In this document: positions 37,271 through 46,333 of the stretch, piece by piece
How positions within the stretch are numbered: the first letter of the stretch is position 1
Layout: each line of letters begins with the position of its first letter
NCBI RefSeq assembly: GCF_002220775.1
Contig: NZ_CP019685.1
Span: forward strand, 558,001 to 622,000
Direction: 5' to 3'
DNA length: 64,000 nt
Origin: Campylobacter sputorum
GTDB taxonomy: Bacteria > Campylobacterota > Campylobacteria > Campylobacterales > Campylobacteraceae
The notes under the pieces: model-generated
Database searches by the model: none
The model's input: the letters and a program-made list of their open reading frames with translations, nothing else
Told to the model about the DNA's origin: nothing
Position numbers and translations under genes: made by a program

Positions 37271-38101
37271 ATGATTCAAACTTGTCTTTTTCCAGCAGCT
37301 GGCTATGGAACTAGATTTTTACCAGCTACAAAATCACTTCCAAAAGAAATGTTGCCTATTTTAACAAAACCACTTATACATTATGGTGTTGATGAAGCAC
37401 TTGAGGCAAATATGAATAATATGGCATTTGTAACAGGAAGAGGAAAAAGAGCTTTAGAAGATTATTTTGATATTAGTTATGAGCTTGAACATCAAATAGC
37501 AGGGACAAGCAAAGAGCACCTTTTAACAGAGATTCGAAATTTAATGAGTGCTTGTTCTTTTACTTTTACTAGACAAGAAAATATGAAAGGTCTTGGAGAT
37601 GCGATATATACTGGGAAAACACTCGTCAAAAGTGAGCCATTTGGTGTTATTTTAGCAGATGATTTATGTATAAATGAAAATGGCGATGGTGTGTTATCTC
37701 AGATGGTTAAAATTTACGAAAAATACCGCTGTTCTATAGTTGCAGTTATGGAAGTTGAGAAAGATGAAGTTGATAAATATGGTATTGTAGATGGTAAATT
37801 TATAGAAGATGATCTGATAATGGTTTCGAATATGGTTGAAAAACCAACACCACAAGAAGCACCAAATAATCTAGCAATAATTGGAAGATATATCCTAACG
37901 CCAGATATTTTTGATATGATAGAGCAAACAAAGCCTGGGAAAAATGGAGAAATTCAAATAACTGATGCACTTTTAAAACAGGCAAATAATGGAATGATTT
38001 TGGCGTATAAATTTAAAGGCAAGAGATTTGATTGTGGTTCTTTGAAAGGTTATGTAGAAGCTACAAACTATTTTTATGAGAACATATATGGTAAACAATA
38101 A
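37271..38101 (+). CDS. galU: UTP--glucose-1-phosphate uridylyltransferase
   Basis: A 276-residue nucleotidyltransferase that makes UDP-glucose for surface polysaccharides and LOS. The N-terminal nucleotide-binding signature FPAAGYGTRFLPATKSLPKE is present, with later conserved VEKP and GRYIL-P segments and the GSLKGYVEA C-terminal region. An AAGGAG RBS precedes it. It overlaps the start of pgi, so sugar-phosphate interconversion and activation are cotranscribed. Confidence 0.95.
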   Translation: MIQTCLFPAAGYGTRFLPATKSLPKEMLPILTKPLIHYGVDEALEANMNNMAFVTGRGKRALEDYFDISYELEHQIAGTSKEHLLTEIRNLMSACSFTFTRQENMKGLGDAIYTGKTLVKSEPFGVILADDLCINENGDGVLSQMVKIYEKYRCSIVAVMEVEKDEVDKYGIVDGKFIEDDLIMVSNMVEKPTPQEAPNNLAIIGRYILTPDIFDMIEQTKPGKNGEIQITDALLKQANNGMILAYKFKGKRFDCGSLKGYVEATNYFYENIYGKQ

Positions 38102-39308
38102 AATTTATTTTAAATTTTCTCCCTTAGAAGATATTAATAAATTTTCAAAAAGAATGAATGATGAGTTTAATGCTGGAGATATAGGGTATTATCATCTGCC
38201 AGAACTTGGTTATGAAGCTATAAATGTGTTAAAAAAAATCGATGATAAATTTAGTAAATTTAAAACAATAGTTCTTATGGGGATAGGCGGATCTTCGCTT
38301 GGTGTGCAAACAGTTTATGAGATACTAAATTTAAAAAGTTCAAAGAAAATTATTTTTTTAGACAATTTAGATCCGTTTGAATTTTATAAAAAAACTAAAG
38401 ATATAGTCTTTGATGAAACATTCTTTTTAATTTCTAGTAAGTCTGGCACTACAATTGAGCCAATATCTATTTTTAAATGTGTGGTTGAAAAATTTAATGT
38501 CAAAGACTTTAGTTACAATTTTGCTGCTATAACTGATTTAGGATCGCCTCTAGAAAATTTTGCAAAAAAACATAATATATCTGTTTTTTATATACCAAAA
38601 AATGTTGGTGGAAGATTTAGTGTGCTTAGTATGATAGGTCTTGTTCCATTGTATTTTTGTGGTTTTGATGTTATTTCTTTGCTTGATGGTGCCAAAGCTT
38701 GTAAAAAAAACTTTTTAGAAGATCAAAATGACACAATACTTCAAAAAGCATATCACTATGCTACGCATAAAAATGCAACTATAAATGTTTTGTTTAGTTA
38801 CTGCGATCGATTTGATAAATTTAATGATTGGTATGTGCAGCTTTGGGCGGAATCGCTTGGTAAGAAAAAAGGATATCAACGCATAGGACTTACTCCAGTT
38901 GGTTTAGTTGGCTCTAGGGATCAGCACTCTTTTTTACAACTCATTATGGATGGAGTAAAAGATAAAACAGTAACTTTTATAAAAGTTTTAAATCATGATC
39001 AAAATATTAACATTCCAAATATTAAATTTGATTTTTTGCAAGATTGTGATTTTGTAAATTCATACTCTTTACAAGATGTATTAAATGCGCAATGTGAAGC
39101 TAGTTTAAAAGCTATAATTGCTGAAGGAGTAAGCGTTGATTTGATTGAGGTTGATAAAATAGATGAATGGCATATAGGGTATTTGCTTTATTATTTTGAA
39201 CTTTTAACTTCTGCAACTGGAATTATGCTTGGAATTAATACCTACGATCAGCCAGGTGTTGAAGTTGGCAAAAGAATACTTAAAAAAATGCTTTTACCGC
39301 TTAGTTAA
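38088..39308 (+). CDS. pgi: Glucose-6-phosphate isomerase
   Basis: A 406-residue phosphoglucose isomerase of the short form seen in Campylobacter, interconverting glucose-6-phosphate and fructose-6-phosphate. Conserved parts are GIGGSSLGVQ, SKSGTTIEP, the PKNVGGRFSVLS loop and QLWAESLGKK. Near the C-terminus, NTYDQPGVEVGKR contains the catalytic-lysine region. I prefer the ATG at 38088 over 38076, because it gives the usual N-terminus. Either choice overlaps galU. Confidence 0.93.
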   Translation: MVNNKIYFKFSPLEDINKFSKRMNDEFNAGDIGYYHLPELGYEAINVLKKIDDKFSKFKTIVLMGIGGSSLGVQTVYEILNLKSSKKIIFLDNLDPFEFYKKTKDIVFDETFFLISSKSGTTIEPISIFKCVVEKFNVKDFSYNFAAITDLGSPLENFAKKHNISVFYIPKNVGGRFSVLSMIGLVPLYFCGFDVISLLDGAKACKKNFLEDQNDTILQKAYHYATHKNATINVLFSYCDRFDKFNDWYVQLWAESLGKKKGYQRIGLTPVGLVGSRDQHSFLQLIMDGVKDKTVTFIKVLNHDQNINIPNIKFDFLQDCDFVNSYSLQDVLNAQCEASLKAIIAEGVSVDLIEVDKIDEWHIGYLLYYFELLTSATGIMLGINTYDQPGVEVGKRILKKMLLPLS

Positions 39309-39359
39309 ATAAATTTTACAAATAGCCGATTTATATAAAATACATTAAGGAGAATGGAT

Positions 39360-40022
39360 ATGAAAATAAATGATTTAAATGCTTCATATATGAGAGATGT
39401 TTCTACAAATTTAACAAATAAGTCAGAGAATAAACTTGTCGATAAACAAGAGCAAAATTCACATAAGTTAGAAAAACAAGAAGAGATGAAAAAACATTTT
39501 AGTGAGCTAAGTTCCATTGGTGCAAAAGGCATTTCAAATGCTTATTTTATGCAGTTTCAAGCACAAACTTTTAGTTTTTCAAACGGTAGTTTTTCTTTTC
39601 AAAGTTTTTCATTCGGTATAAGCAGTGATAATAGTGGTGATTTTTTAAGTTTCTTGCAAAATCCAACAAATAAAGTAAAAGGACTTTTATCTGGTATAGA
39701 TTTGTCTCAAATAGGATATAATGGTAAACCAATCCACGCTTTAAGCCAAGATGAAGCAAAAGCGCTTGTTAGCGAAGATGGTTTTTTTGGAATAACTAAA
39801 ACATCTGAGAGAATAGCTGATTTTGTTATAAATGGTGCAGGAAATGATTTGGAAAAATTAAAAGCAGGTAAAGATGGTATGTTAAGAGGTTTCGAGCAAG
39901 CAGAACAAATGTGGGGTGGAAAACTTCCAGATATATCACAAGAGACAATGCAAAAAGCTCTTGCAAAAATAGATGAAAAAATATCTGCTCTAGGAGGCAA
40001 CACTCTTGATATTCAGGCTTAG
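39360..40022 (+). CDS. Conserved hypothetical protein of Campylobacter (no enzyme motif)
   Basis: A 220-residue protein. The N-terminal third is hydrophilic and helical. The middle holds a low-complexity Phe/Ser block (FSFSNGSFSFQSFSFGISS). The C-terminal part is a globular helical domain with LSQDEAKALVSEDGFFGITKTSERIADFV and LRGFEQAEQMWGGKLPDIS. Similar Campylobacter proteins carry the label hydrogenase-4 component G, as far as I recall, which I do not trust as a function. ATG 39360 sits seven bases after AAGGAG; the ATG at 39354 is too close to it. The next gene starts inside this one. Confidence 0.65.
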   Translation: MKINDLNASYMRDVSTNLTNKSENKLVDKQEQNSHKLEKQEEMKKHFSELSSIGAKGISNAYFMQFQAQTFSFSNGSFSFQSFSFGISSDNSGDFLSFLQNPTNKVKGLLSGIDLSQIGYNGKPIHALSQDEAKALVSEDGFFGITKTSERIADFVINGAGNDLEKLKAGKDGMLRGFEQAEQMWGGKLPDISQETMQKALAKIDEKISALGGNTLDIQA

Positions 40023-40434
40023 TTTATCTGTTTTTTTAGCATTATTTATGGTTGGTTGCAGTAGCTTTTTTGGACAAAACAATCAAAAACCAGTTAAGCA
40101 GCCAATCGTTCAAAATCAGGTTCAAAAAAATCAAATTCAAACAAAAATGATTAAAGGCTATGTCAAGTCTTTGCAATTTACAGATAAAGGTTGGCTGTAT
40201 AATATAATAGGTATAGATACTACAAATAATAAATTGCCAAGTGCTACTGCATATGCTAAAAAAATTTATTACAATGAAAAAGATTTAGTGTATGCTATTA
40301 TAAAAGGTAATAGAATTTCTGAAATGTATTTGATAAATGCTTCAAATTCAAGACATCCTGCTGTTAAAAAAAGCAATCGTTCTTCAAAAAAAATTATTAT
40401 TCCTGTGCCAGAAAGTGAGAATATATCTTTTTAG
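40006..40434 (+). CDS. Lipoprotein of unknown function, TTG start
   Basis: A 142-residue predicted lipoprotein. An n-region with Arg, a hydrophobic stretch LSLSVFLALFMVG and Cys18 form a lipobox, MVGC. A Gln/Asn-rich linker follows, then a small domain (KMIKGYVKSLQFTDKGWLYNIIGID) and a basic tail. The start is TTG at 40006, supported by a strong AGGAGG eight bases upstream, inside the end of the preceding gene (17-bp overlap). The two are thus translationally coupled and may work together. Confidence 0.75.
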   Translation: MIFRLSLSVFLALFMVGCSSFFGQNNQKPVKQPIVQNQVQKNQIQTKMIKGYVKSLQFTDKGWLYNIIGIDTTNNKLPSATAYAKKIYYNEKDLVYAIIKGNRISEMYLINASNSRHPAVKKSNRSSKKIIIPVPESENISF

Positions 40435-40518
40435 GTTGCCGTTTGTTTATCCTCAAATAGTATCATTTCAATGTGCAATAGAACAATAAATGAAGTTTAG
40501 CTAGAACTCCTTTCTTTA

Positions 40519-40552
40519 TGGGAAGATTAAATCTTCCCAAATTTCTTTTTTT
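40519..40552 (+). terminator. Probable intrinsic terminator upstream of ccsBA
   Basis: A 9-bp stem (40519-40527 with 40531-40539) with a three-base loop, followed after a few bases by a long T run. Confidence 0.65.
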
Positions 40553-40591
40553 ATTTCTACCAAGTTTTATATTTTATTTAATAAAAAATGT

Positions 40592-40623
40592 TATCCTTAA
40601 CTTATTTGCAAATTTTAAGGATA
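40592..40623 (+). promoter_or_regulatory. Inverted repeat covering the ccsBA ribosome-binding site
   Basis: TATCCTTAA (40592-40600) is complementary to TTAAGGATA (40615-40623), which contains the AAGGA RBS five bases before the ATG. In RNA it would form a 9-bp stem with a 14-base loop and hide the RBS. As DNA it could be an operator. Confidence 0.45.
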
Positions 40624-40627
40624 TATA

Positions 40628-43600
40628 ATGAATAAAATCATATCTGGTTTTTTAGGTATGGGATCTGCGATAACCATGCTTCTTATTTATGCTGTATCTT
40701 GTGGAACAGCAACTATAATAGAAAATAATTACGATACGCCAACTGCTTGGTCGGCTGTTTATGGAGCAACTTGGTTTGCTTTATTGCAACTTTTACTTGG
40801 TGTAAATTTGCTTTATAATATTTTTAGATACAAACTTATTACACTTAAGAAATTGCCATCTTTTCTCTTTCATTTTTCATTTATAATTATTTTAATTGGC
40901 GCTGGCATTACTAGATATTTTGGCTTTGAGGGCGTTGTTCACATAAGAAATGGCGAAAGTACTGACGAGCTTTGGACTTCCGCTGTTTATTTGCAGTTGA
41001 TTGCAGATGATGGAAAGAATTTATACCAAGATAATGAAGAAAAACATATATCTCTAAAAGGAGATAATGATTTTTCTATGAGCGTAGATATAAATGGCAA
41101 AAAAGCTACATATAAATATAAAGATTATATACGCAGTGCGGATTTTGTTTTTACTGATAGTAAAGATGGAAAGCCTATTATAAATTTAATAATTTCTGGA
41201 AATGGAAGTTCAAATGAACTTATTTTAGAAAATAATACTTCAAATATAATTGATGGAGTTGAATTTACATTCAACAAAGAACCAAATAGCGATAAGTTTG
41301 TTAAATTTACATTAAAAGATGATAAATGGTTTTTTACATCAAGCGATAAAGTATCTTATTTTATAATGAGCGAAAATAAAAAAGATAATTTTGAAAGCAA
41401 CTCTTTAAATGAGTTTAAAGAAATGAGGCTTTATACTGTTGCCAATATAAATTTTTCTCCAAAATTTCTTTCTAAAAGCGCTTCAAAAAAGCTTGTTAGT
41501 GCAAATGATGGAAATGATGCTATGATTGGAGAGCTTGAGTTTAATGGAGAAAAACAAGATGTTCCTATATTTACAAATGGAAAGGTTTATTCTACCCATA
41601 TTGGCGGTGTTGAGTTTGTTACCAAAGTTGGCTCTTTAAAACATACTATGCCATTTGTAATGCATCTAAACGCATTTAAGCTAGATAGATATCCTGGTTC
41701 AAATTCTCCTATGAGCTATTCGAGTGATATTACTATCTTCGATAAAAATGGAAATAAAATTATGGATTATTTGATTTATATGAATAATGTTTTAGATTTT
41801 AATGGGCATAGATTTTTTCAAAGTTCTTATGATATGGACGAAAGAGGAACTATACTATCTGTAAATAAAGATCCCGGTAAAATTCCTACTTATATAGGTT
41901 ATTTTTTATTAGGTCTTGGCTTTTTCTTAAATTTAATAAGTCCTTATAGTAGGTTTAGAAAGCTTGCAAATTTAGTAAATTCAGAAGCTACTAAGACTCT
42001 TTCTTTAATGTTTGTTATAGTTTTGGCATTTGCAGGAGTAAATTTAAAAGCTTCTGATGTTCCAAGTATAGATAAAAATCATGCAAAAGAATTATCATCT
42101 TTGCTTGTTCAAAGTGTGGATGGTAGAATAAAACCATTTGATACTGTAGGTTATGAAGTTTTAAATAAGATTTATAGAAGCTCATCTTTTAATGGTATGA
42201 GTCCAACAGAAGTTATACTTTCTATGATGTTAAATAGTGATTATTGGCAAGAAGCTCCTTTGATTGCCATTTCAAATAAAGAATTAAAAAAACTTCTTGG
42301 TGTTGATGAAAATGCAAAATATGCAAAATTTAGTGATTTTTTTAATATGGGTAGCGATGGAAAGCTTACTTATAAGCTAACTAAAACTGTAGAATTAACA
42401 AATAGAAAAAACCCAGCATTAAGAGGAATGTTTGATAAAGATGTGATAAAGGTTGATGAAAGGGTAAATATATTATATATGGTATTTATGGGTGAAATTT
42501 TTAGAATTTTTCCAAAAATAGATGATCCAAATAATACTTGGTATTCTCCAGCGTCCGCTATTATGAGTTTTCCTAAAGAAGAATCAAATCAAGTTGCTAG
42601 TATTTTACAAAATTATTTTAGAAGTATAATAGATGCCCAATCCTCTGGTGATTGGAAGCAGGCAAATGATGCACTGAATGTATTAAAAGAATATCAATCA
42701 AAATATGGTGCAAGTATTCTTATAGATCAAAAAAAGATAGATATGGAGCTACTTTTAAATAAATACAATATATTTGATAGATTGTCACCTTTTTATCTAA
42801 TTTCCGGACTTATTTTACTAGCTGTAGTTTTTATAAAAATGGTAAGACCAAAAACAAATGTTTTGTATCCTTTTAGATTTGTATATTTTTTAAATTTAGT
42901 GTTATTTTTAGCACTTACTGCCGGACTTGGCATGAGATGGTATGTTTCGCAGCACGCTCCTTGGTCAAATGCATATGAGTCACTTATATATGTAGCTTGG
43001 GCAATGGCTTTATCTGGACTTATATTTGCAAAAAGAAGCCCAGTTACCATAGCGCTTACATCTATTTTAACTGGCGTGACTTTGTTTGTAGCTCATCTTA
43101 GTTGGCTTGATCCTCAAATCACAACGCTAGTTCCTGTTTTGAACTCATATTGGTTAACTATACACGTTTCTGTAATTACTGCTAGTTACGGATTTTTAGG
43201 GCTTTGTGCTCTTCTTGGTATGTTTACATTGATTTTAATGTGTTTTCAGGGTAAAAAAGAAAATAAAGAAATATCAAGAAATATTCTTGAGGCAACGAGA
43301 ATAAATGAGATGTCTATGATATTTGGTATAAGCTTATTAACTCTTGGAAACTTCCTTGGCGGCGTTTGGGCAAATGAAAGCTGGGGAAGATACTGGGGCT
43401 GGGATTCAAAAGAAACTTGGGCTTTAATATCTATAATTGTATATGCAGTTGTTTTGCATTTAAGATTTATTCCTAAGCTAAATAATCAATATGCTTTTGG
43501 TGTTGCTTCTTCTTTTGCATATTGGTCTATAATAATGACATATTTTGGAGTAAATTTTTATTTAAGCGGAATGCACTCTTATGCATCAGGAGATCCTGTG

Positions 43601-43693
43601 CCAGTTCCAAATTTTGTTGGCATTATAGCTACGGTTATGATTATAATTACCTTGATTGCTTCAAGAGGCATTAAATTTGCTAAAAAGCTATAA
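40628..43693 (+). CDS. ccsBA: System II cytochrome c synthetase, CcsB-CcsA fusion
   Basis: A 1021-residue integral membrane fusion that exports heme and attaches it to CxxCH motifs of apocytochromes in the periplasm. The N-terminal CcsB (ResB) part has membrane segments near residues 5-30, 45-65 and 75-95, a large periplasmic domain and another helix at about 425. The C-terminal CcsA part holds the tryptophan-rich heme-handling WWD signature WGRYWGWDSKETWALI, with flanking histidines in LSWLDPQITTLVPVLNSYWLTIH and GMHSY. The size and fusion match C. jejuni and H. pylori CcsBA. Confidence 0.93.
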   Translation: MNKIISGFLGMGSAITMLLIYAVSCGTATIIENNYDTPTAWSAVYGATWFALLQLLLGVNLLYNIFRYKLITLKKLPSFLFHFSFIIILIGAGITRYFGFEGVVHIRNGESTDELWTSAVYLQLIADDGKNLYQDNEEKHISLKGDNDFSMSVDINGKKATYKYKDYIRSADFVFTDSKDGKPIINLIISGNGSSNELILENNTSNIIDGVEFTFNKEPNSDKFVKFTLKDDKWFFTSSDKVSYFIMSENKKDNFESNSLNEFKEMRLYTVANINFSPKFLSKSASKKLVSANDGNDAMIGELEFNGEKQDVPIFTNGKVYSTHIGGVEFVTKVGSLKHTMPFVMHLNAFKLDRYPGSNSPMSYSSDITIFDKNGNKIMDYLIYMNNVLDFNGHRFFQSSYDMDERGTILSVNKDPGKIPTYIGYFLLGLGFFLNLISPYSRFRKLANLVNSEATKTLSLMFVIVLAFAGVNLKASDVPSIDKNHAKELSSLLVQSVDGRIKPFDTVGYEVLNKIYRSSSFNGMSPTEVILSMMLNSDYWQEAPLIAISNKELKKLLGVDENAKYAKFSDFFNMGSDGKLTYKLTKTVELTNRKNPALRGMFDKDVIKVDERVNILYMVFMGEIFRIFPKIDDPNNTWYSPASAIMSFPKEESNQVASILQNYFRSIIDAQSSGDWKQANDALNVLKEYQSKYGASILIDQKKIDMELLLNKYNIFDRLSPFYLISGLILLAVVFIKMVRPKTNVLYPFRFVYFLNLVLFLALTAGLGMRWYVSQHAPWSNAYESLIYVAWAMALSGLIFAKRSPVTIALTSILTGVTLFVAHLSWLDPQITTLVPVLNSYWLTIHVSVITASYGFLGLCALLGMFTLILMCFQGKKENKEISRNILEATRINEMSMIFGISLLTLGNFLGGVWANESWGRYWGWDSKETWALISIIVYAVVLHLRFIPKLNNQYAFGVASSFAYWSIIMTYFGVNFYLSGMHSYASGDPVPVPNFVGIIATVMIIITLIASRGIKFAKKL

Positions 43694-43703
43694 GGGATAG
43701 TTG

Positions 43704-44183
43704 TTGGAAAATGATAATAACTCGATTATTTATATTGTCATATTTTCTATAATTATATTCTTATTTGTCATTGCCGTTATTTATATAACATTTTTTGATA
43801 ACGATAATGACAAAAATAGCATTAAAAAAGATGAATATTATGTATTAGACAAAGTTCTTAAAAATAAAAAAGATAAAACTATAGATATAGACGATATGAT
43901 AACAGTTGTATCAAAAGATAATTTAAGAAAAAATGATCTTTTTTTAGCTTTGCAATACTATATAAATAATTTTGAAATACCAAAAGAAGATGAACTAGAA
44001 CTAAATAAATATATGCTTTTTGTTTTTTTAGTATCTAGTCATAGAAGTGCCGATGCAAAACTTATAGCTTATATGAGCATTACTTTAAGGAAATTGTATC
44101 CACATCACTCTGCTAGAATAGAGATAGAAGAACAAAAAGGTATAGAATATCGCAAGAAAAGATATAATTTGGGAAATTTATAA
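43704..44183 (+). CDS. Membrane-anchored hypothetical protein following ccsBA
   Basis: A protein of about 159 residues with one N-terminal membrane helix (about residues 9-30) and a charged, helical cytoplasm-type domain (EYYVLDKVLKNKKDKTIDIDD, then SSHRSADAKLIAYMSITLRKLYPHH). The start is a TTG at 43704 (or 43701), seven bases after AAGGGA; there is no usable ATG. It lies 10 bp after ccsBA and is likely cotranscribed, so a role in cytochrome biogenesis is possible but unproven. It converges with uppP, with a 6-bp overlap of the ends. Confidence 0.65.
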   Translation: MENDNNSIIYIVIFSIIIFLFVIAVIYITFFDNDNDKNSIKKDEYYVLDKVLKNKKDKTIDIDDMITVVSKDNLRKNDLFLALQYYINNFEIPKEDELELNKYMLFVFLVSSHRSADAKLIAYMSITLRKLYPHHSARIEIEEQKGIEYRKKRYNLGNL

Positions 44184-44954
44184 TATAAATAATAAAAATA
44201 TTAGTCCTACTACTATTCTATATATCCCAAAAGGTATATAGTCAAATTTACTTACAAATTTTAGAAATATTTTTATCGCAAATAATGCTACTATAAAGGC
44301 TACAATTCCACCTAATAAAAATATAAAAATATTATCCATATTTTCAATAAATATAGCTCTGTTTTTATAAGAATCATAAAATGTAGCTGCAAACATTGTT
44401 GGTATTGCTAGTAAAAAACTAAAAGTTGCGGCTGTTTTTCTATCAAGTCCTGCTAAAAGTCCAGTTATGATTGTCGCGCCGCTTCTTGATGTGCCTGGCA
44501 CCATAGCAAGGCATTGTGATAAGCCTATTAAAAAAGATTGTTTATAGCTGACATCCTCTAATGTTATTGTAGTTATTTTTATTTTTTCTTTTTTGTTAAA
44601 AATTTCAACTATTATAAAAATAATACCCCAAAATATAAGCATATAAGCTACTATATCTGGAGAAAAAAGCTCTTTTATGTATTTATGAAGTAAAAAACCT
44701 ATCGCACCGGTTGGAATAAAACCTATGGCTAATTTTATCCATATATTTATATCCTGTTTTAATTTACTAAAATATATAAAAACTACTGCCAAAATAGAAC
44801 CAAGTTGTATTGAAACTTCAAAGCATGTTAAGGTTGGAGTTTGTTGTAAATTTAAAAGCTTTGAGGCTAATATCAAATGTCCTGTTGAGCTAACTGGTAA
44901 AAATTCAGTTAAACCTTCAACTATGCCAAGTATTATTGTGCTTATTATGTCCAT
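44178..44954 (-). CDS. uppP: Undecaprenyl-diphosphate phosphatase
   Basis: A 258-residue polytopic membrane enzyme (BacA family) that recycles undecaprenyl pyrophosphate to the lipid carrier for peptidoglycan and glycan synthesis. Two family motifs are clear: EGLTEFLPVSSTGHLIL (residues 13-29) and PGTSRSGATI in the middle. There are about eight hydrophobic segments. The start overlaps the end of thiE by 10 bp, so it closes a minus-strand run that begins with the ABC permease. Confidence 0.94.
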   Translation of the reverse strand: MDIISTIILGIVEGLTEFLPVSSTGHLILASKLLNLQQTPTLTCFEVSIQLGSILAVVFIYFSKLKQDINIWIKLAIGFIPTGAIGFLLHKYIKELFSPDIVAYMLIFWGIIFIIVEIFNKKEKIKITTITLEDVSYKQSFLIGLSQCLAMVPGTSRSGATIITGLLAGLDRKTAATFSFLLAIPTMFAATFYDSYKNRAIFIENMDNIFIFLLGGIVAFIVALFAIKIFLKFVSKFDYIPFGIYRIVVGLIFLLFIL

Positions 44955-45559
44955 TGATATATTTTCTTTCTTAAATTTGTTATATTTTCTTTTATTGAGT
45001 TTGGTTTATAAATAGCCTCTATCATTGCTATCATATCAGGCTTTTTAGTTGCAACATCTGCTATATTGCCTTGGTTTATGCCGCCTATTATACAAATTGG
45101 TAGTGATATTTTTTCTTTTGCTTGAGAGATTATTTCTATGCCGCTAAGCAAGGCATTTGGTTTAGTCGCGCTTTTAAAAGCAGCGCCAAATGCAACATAA
45201 CTAGCACCGATATTTTGAGAATTGATGGCTAAATTTATATCATTATAGCAACTTACTCCGATTATAAACTCACTCCCTAAAAACTCTTTTGTGTTTTTTA
45301 ACATGGCGTCATTTTTTCCTATATGAACGCCATGAGCTTTTAATTTTTTGGCTAAATTTACATTATCATTTATGATAAGCTTTGCATTAAAATCTTCGCA
45401 AAGCGATATGAGATTTTTGATGATTTCTTCATTTTGTATACTTTTTTTACTCCTATATTGTATAAATTTTATACCATTTTGTAAAATTTCTAAAACTTGA
45501 TCTTCTATAGTCTCATCTGGAGTTAAGATATCATCCGTTATTGCATAAATCTCAGACAC
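44945..45559 (-). CDS. thiE: Thiamine-phosphate synthase
   Basis: A 204-residue TIM-barrel enzyme joining HMP-pyrophosphate and thiazole phosphate to thiamine phosphate. Conserved segments are IQYRSK, LIINDNVNLA, GVHIGKND, GVSCYND, YVAFGAAFKSATKP and the phosphate-binding CIIGGIN. It lies 32 bp after the ABC binding-protein gene and overlaps uppP. I see no TPP riboswitch upstream. Confidence 0.9.
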   Translation of the reverse strand: MSEIYAITDDILTPDETIEDQVLEILQNGIKFIQYRSKKSIQNEEIIKNLISLCEDFNAKLIINDNVNLAKKLKAHGVHIGKNDAMLKNTKEFLGSEFIIGVSCYNDINLAINSQNIGASYVAFGAAFKSATKPNALLSGIEIISQAKEKISLPICIIGGINQGNIADVATKKPDMIAMIEAIYKPNSIKENITNLRKKIYQWT

Positions 45560-45591
45560 TTCAGGTTCTTTTAATACAAAAATACTTAAAT

Positions 45592-46320
45592 TTATTTTAA
45601 TTCATATTGTTTAAGAAGTTTTTCATATGTTCCATCTTGTTTCATTTTATCAACTTCTTTGTTTATTTTTTTGATTAATTCTGTGCGCTTGTTTTTATCA
45701 AATGCTATAGAAAAACCCTCACTACCATCTGGTTCTTTTAAAAATTCAGTCAAATCATCATTTTTATTTAAATATCCATAGCCTATAGAACTATCAACAA
45801 GAACTGCGTCTACTTTGTTATTTTTAAGTGCCATTATTGAGTTAAAAATATCTTTTGTCGGAACTACTTTAGAACCTTTGATTTCTCTAGCTGCCATTTC
45901 TTGAACTGTGCCAAGTTGAACTCCTATTTTTTTACCTATTAAATCATCTTTTGAATTTATTTCAGCATTAGATGATTTTTTTATAAATAAATTCTCTGTT
46001 GTGTAGTAAGGATCTGTAAAATCTACAGCTTTAATTCTTTGAGGAGTTGCACTCATCGCAGCAGCTATTGCATCTATTTTACCGCTTTTTAAAGCTGGTA
46101 TCAAAGCATCAAAGCCCATATTTACAATCTCATATTTAAAGCCAATTCTTTTGCTTAGTTCATCGATTAAATCCATATCAAAACCAGTTATTTTTGAATT
46201 TTGATCAATGTATTCAAAAGGAGGATATGTGGCATTAGTTCCAACTTTTAAAATATCATTAGCATTGATACATGTAGCTAAAAACAAACTAGCTAGTAAG
46301 CATTTAAACAACTTTTTCAT
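45592..46320 (-). CDS. Polar amino acid ABC transporter, periplasmic binding protein
   Basis: A 242-residue family-3 solute-binding protein. A signal peptide (about residues 1-20) is followed by LKVGTNATYPPFEYIDQN, GFDMDLIDELSKRIG and DALIPALKSGKIDAIAAAMSATPQR, the standard signature of the HisJ/GlnH/ArtJ family. The leader contains a Cys at LATC, but the residue before it is Thr, so a soluble or membrane-bound form cannot be decided. The ligand is unknown. It is encoded with its ATPase and permease. Confidence 0.92.
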   Translation of the reverse strand: MKKLFKCLLASLFLATCINANDILKVGTNATYPPFEYIDQNSKITGFDMDLIDELSKRIGFKYEIVNMGFDALIPALKSGKIDAIAAAMSATPQRIKAVDFTDPYYTTENLFIKKSSNAEINSKDDLIGKKIGVQLGTVQEMAAREIKGSKVVPTKDIFNSIMALKNNKVDAVLVDSSIGYGYLNKNDDLTEFLKEPDGSEGFSIAFDKNKRTELIKKINKEVDKMKQDGTYEKLLKQYELK

Positions 46321-46333
46321 TTTTCATCCTTTA

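Noticed and set aside
45560-45591. TPP riboswitch before thiE
   Set aside because: Only 32 bases separate thiE from the upstream gene and no conserved TPP-aptamer sequence is present.
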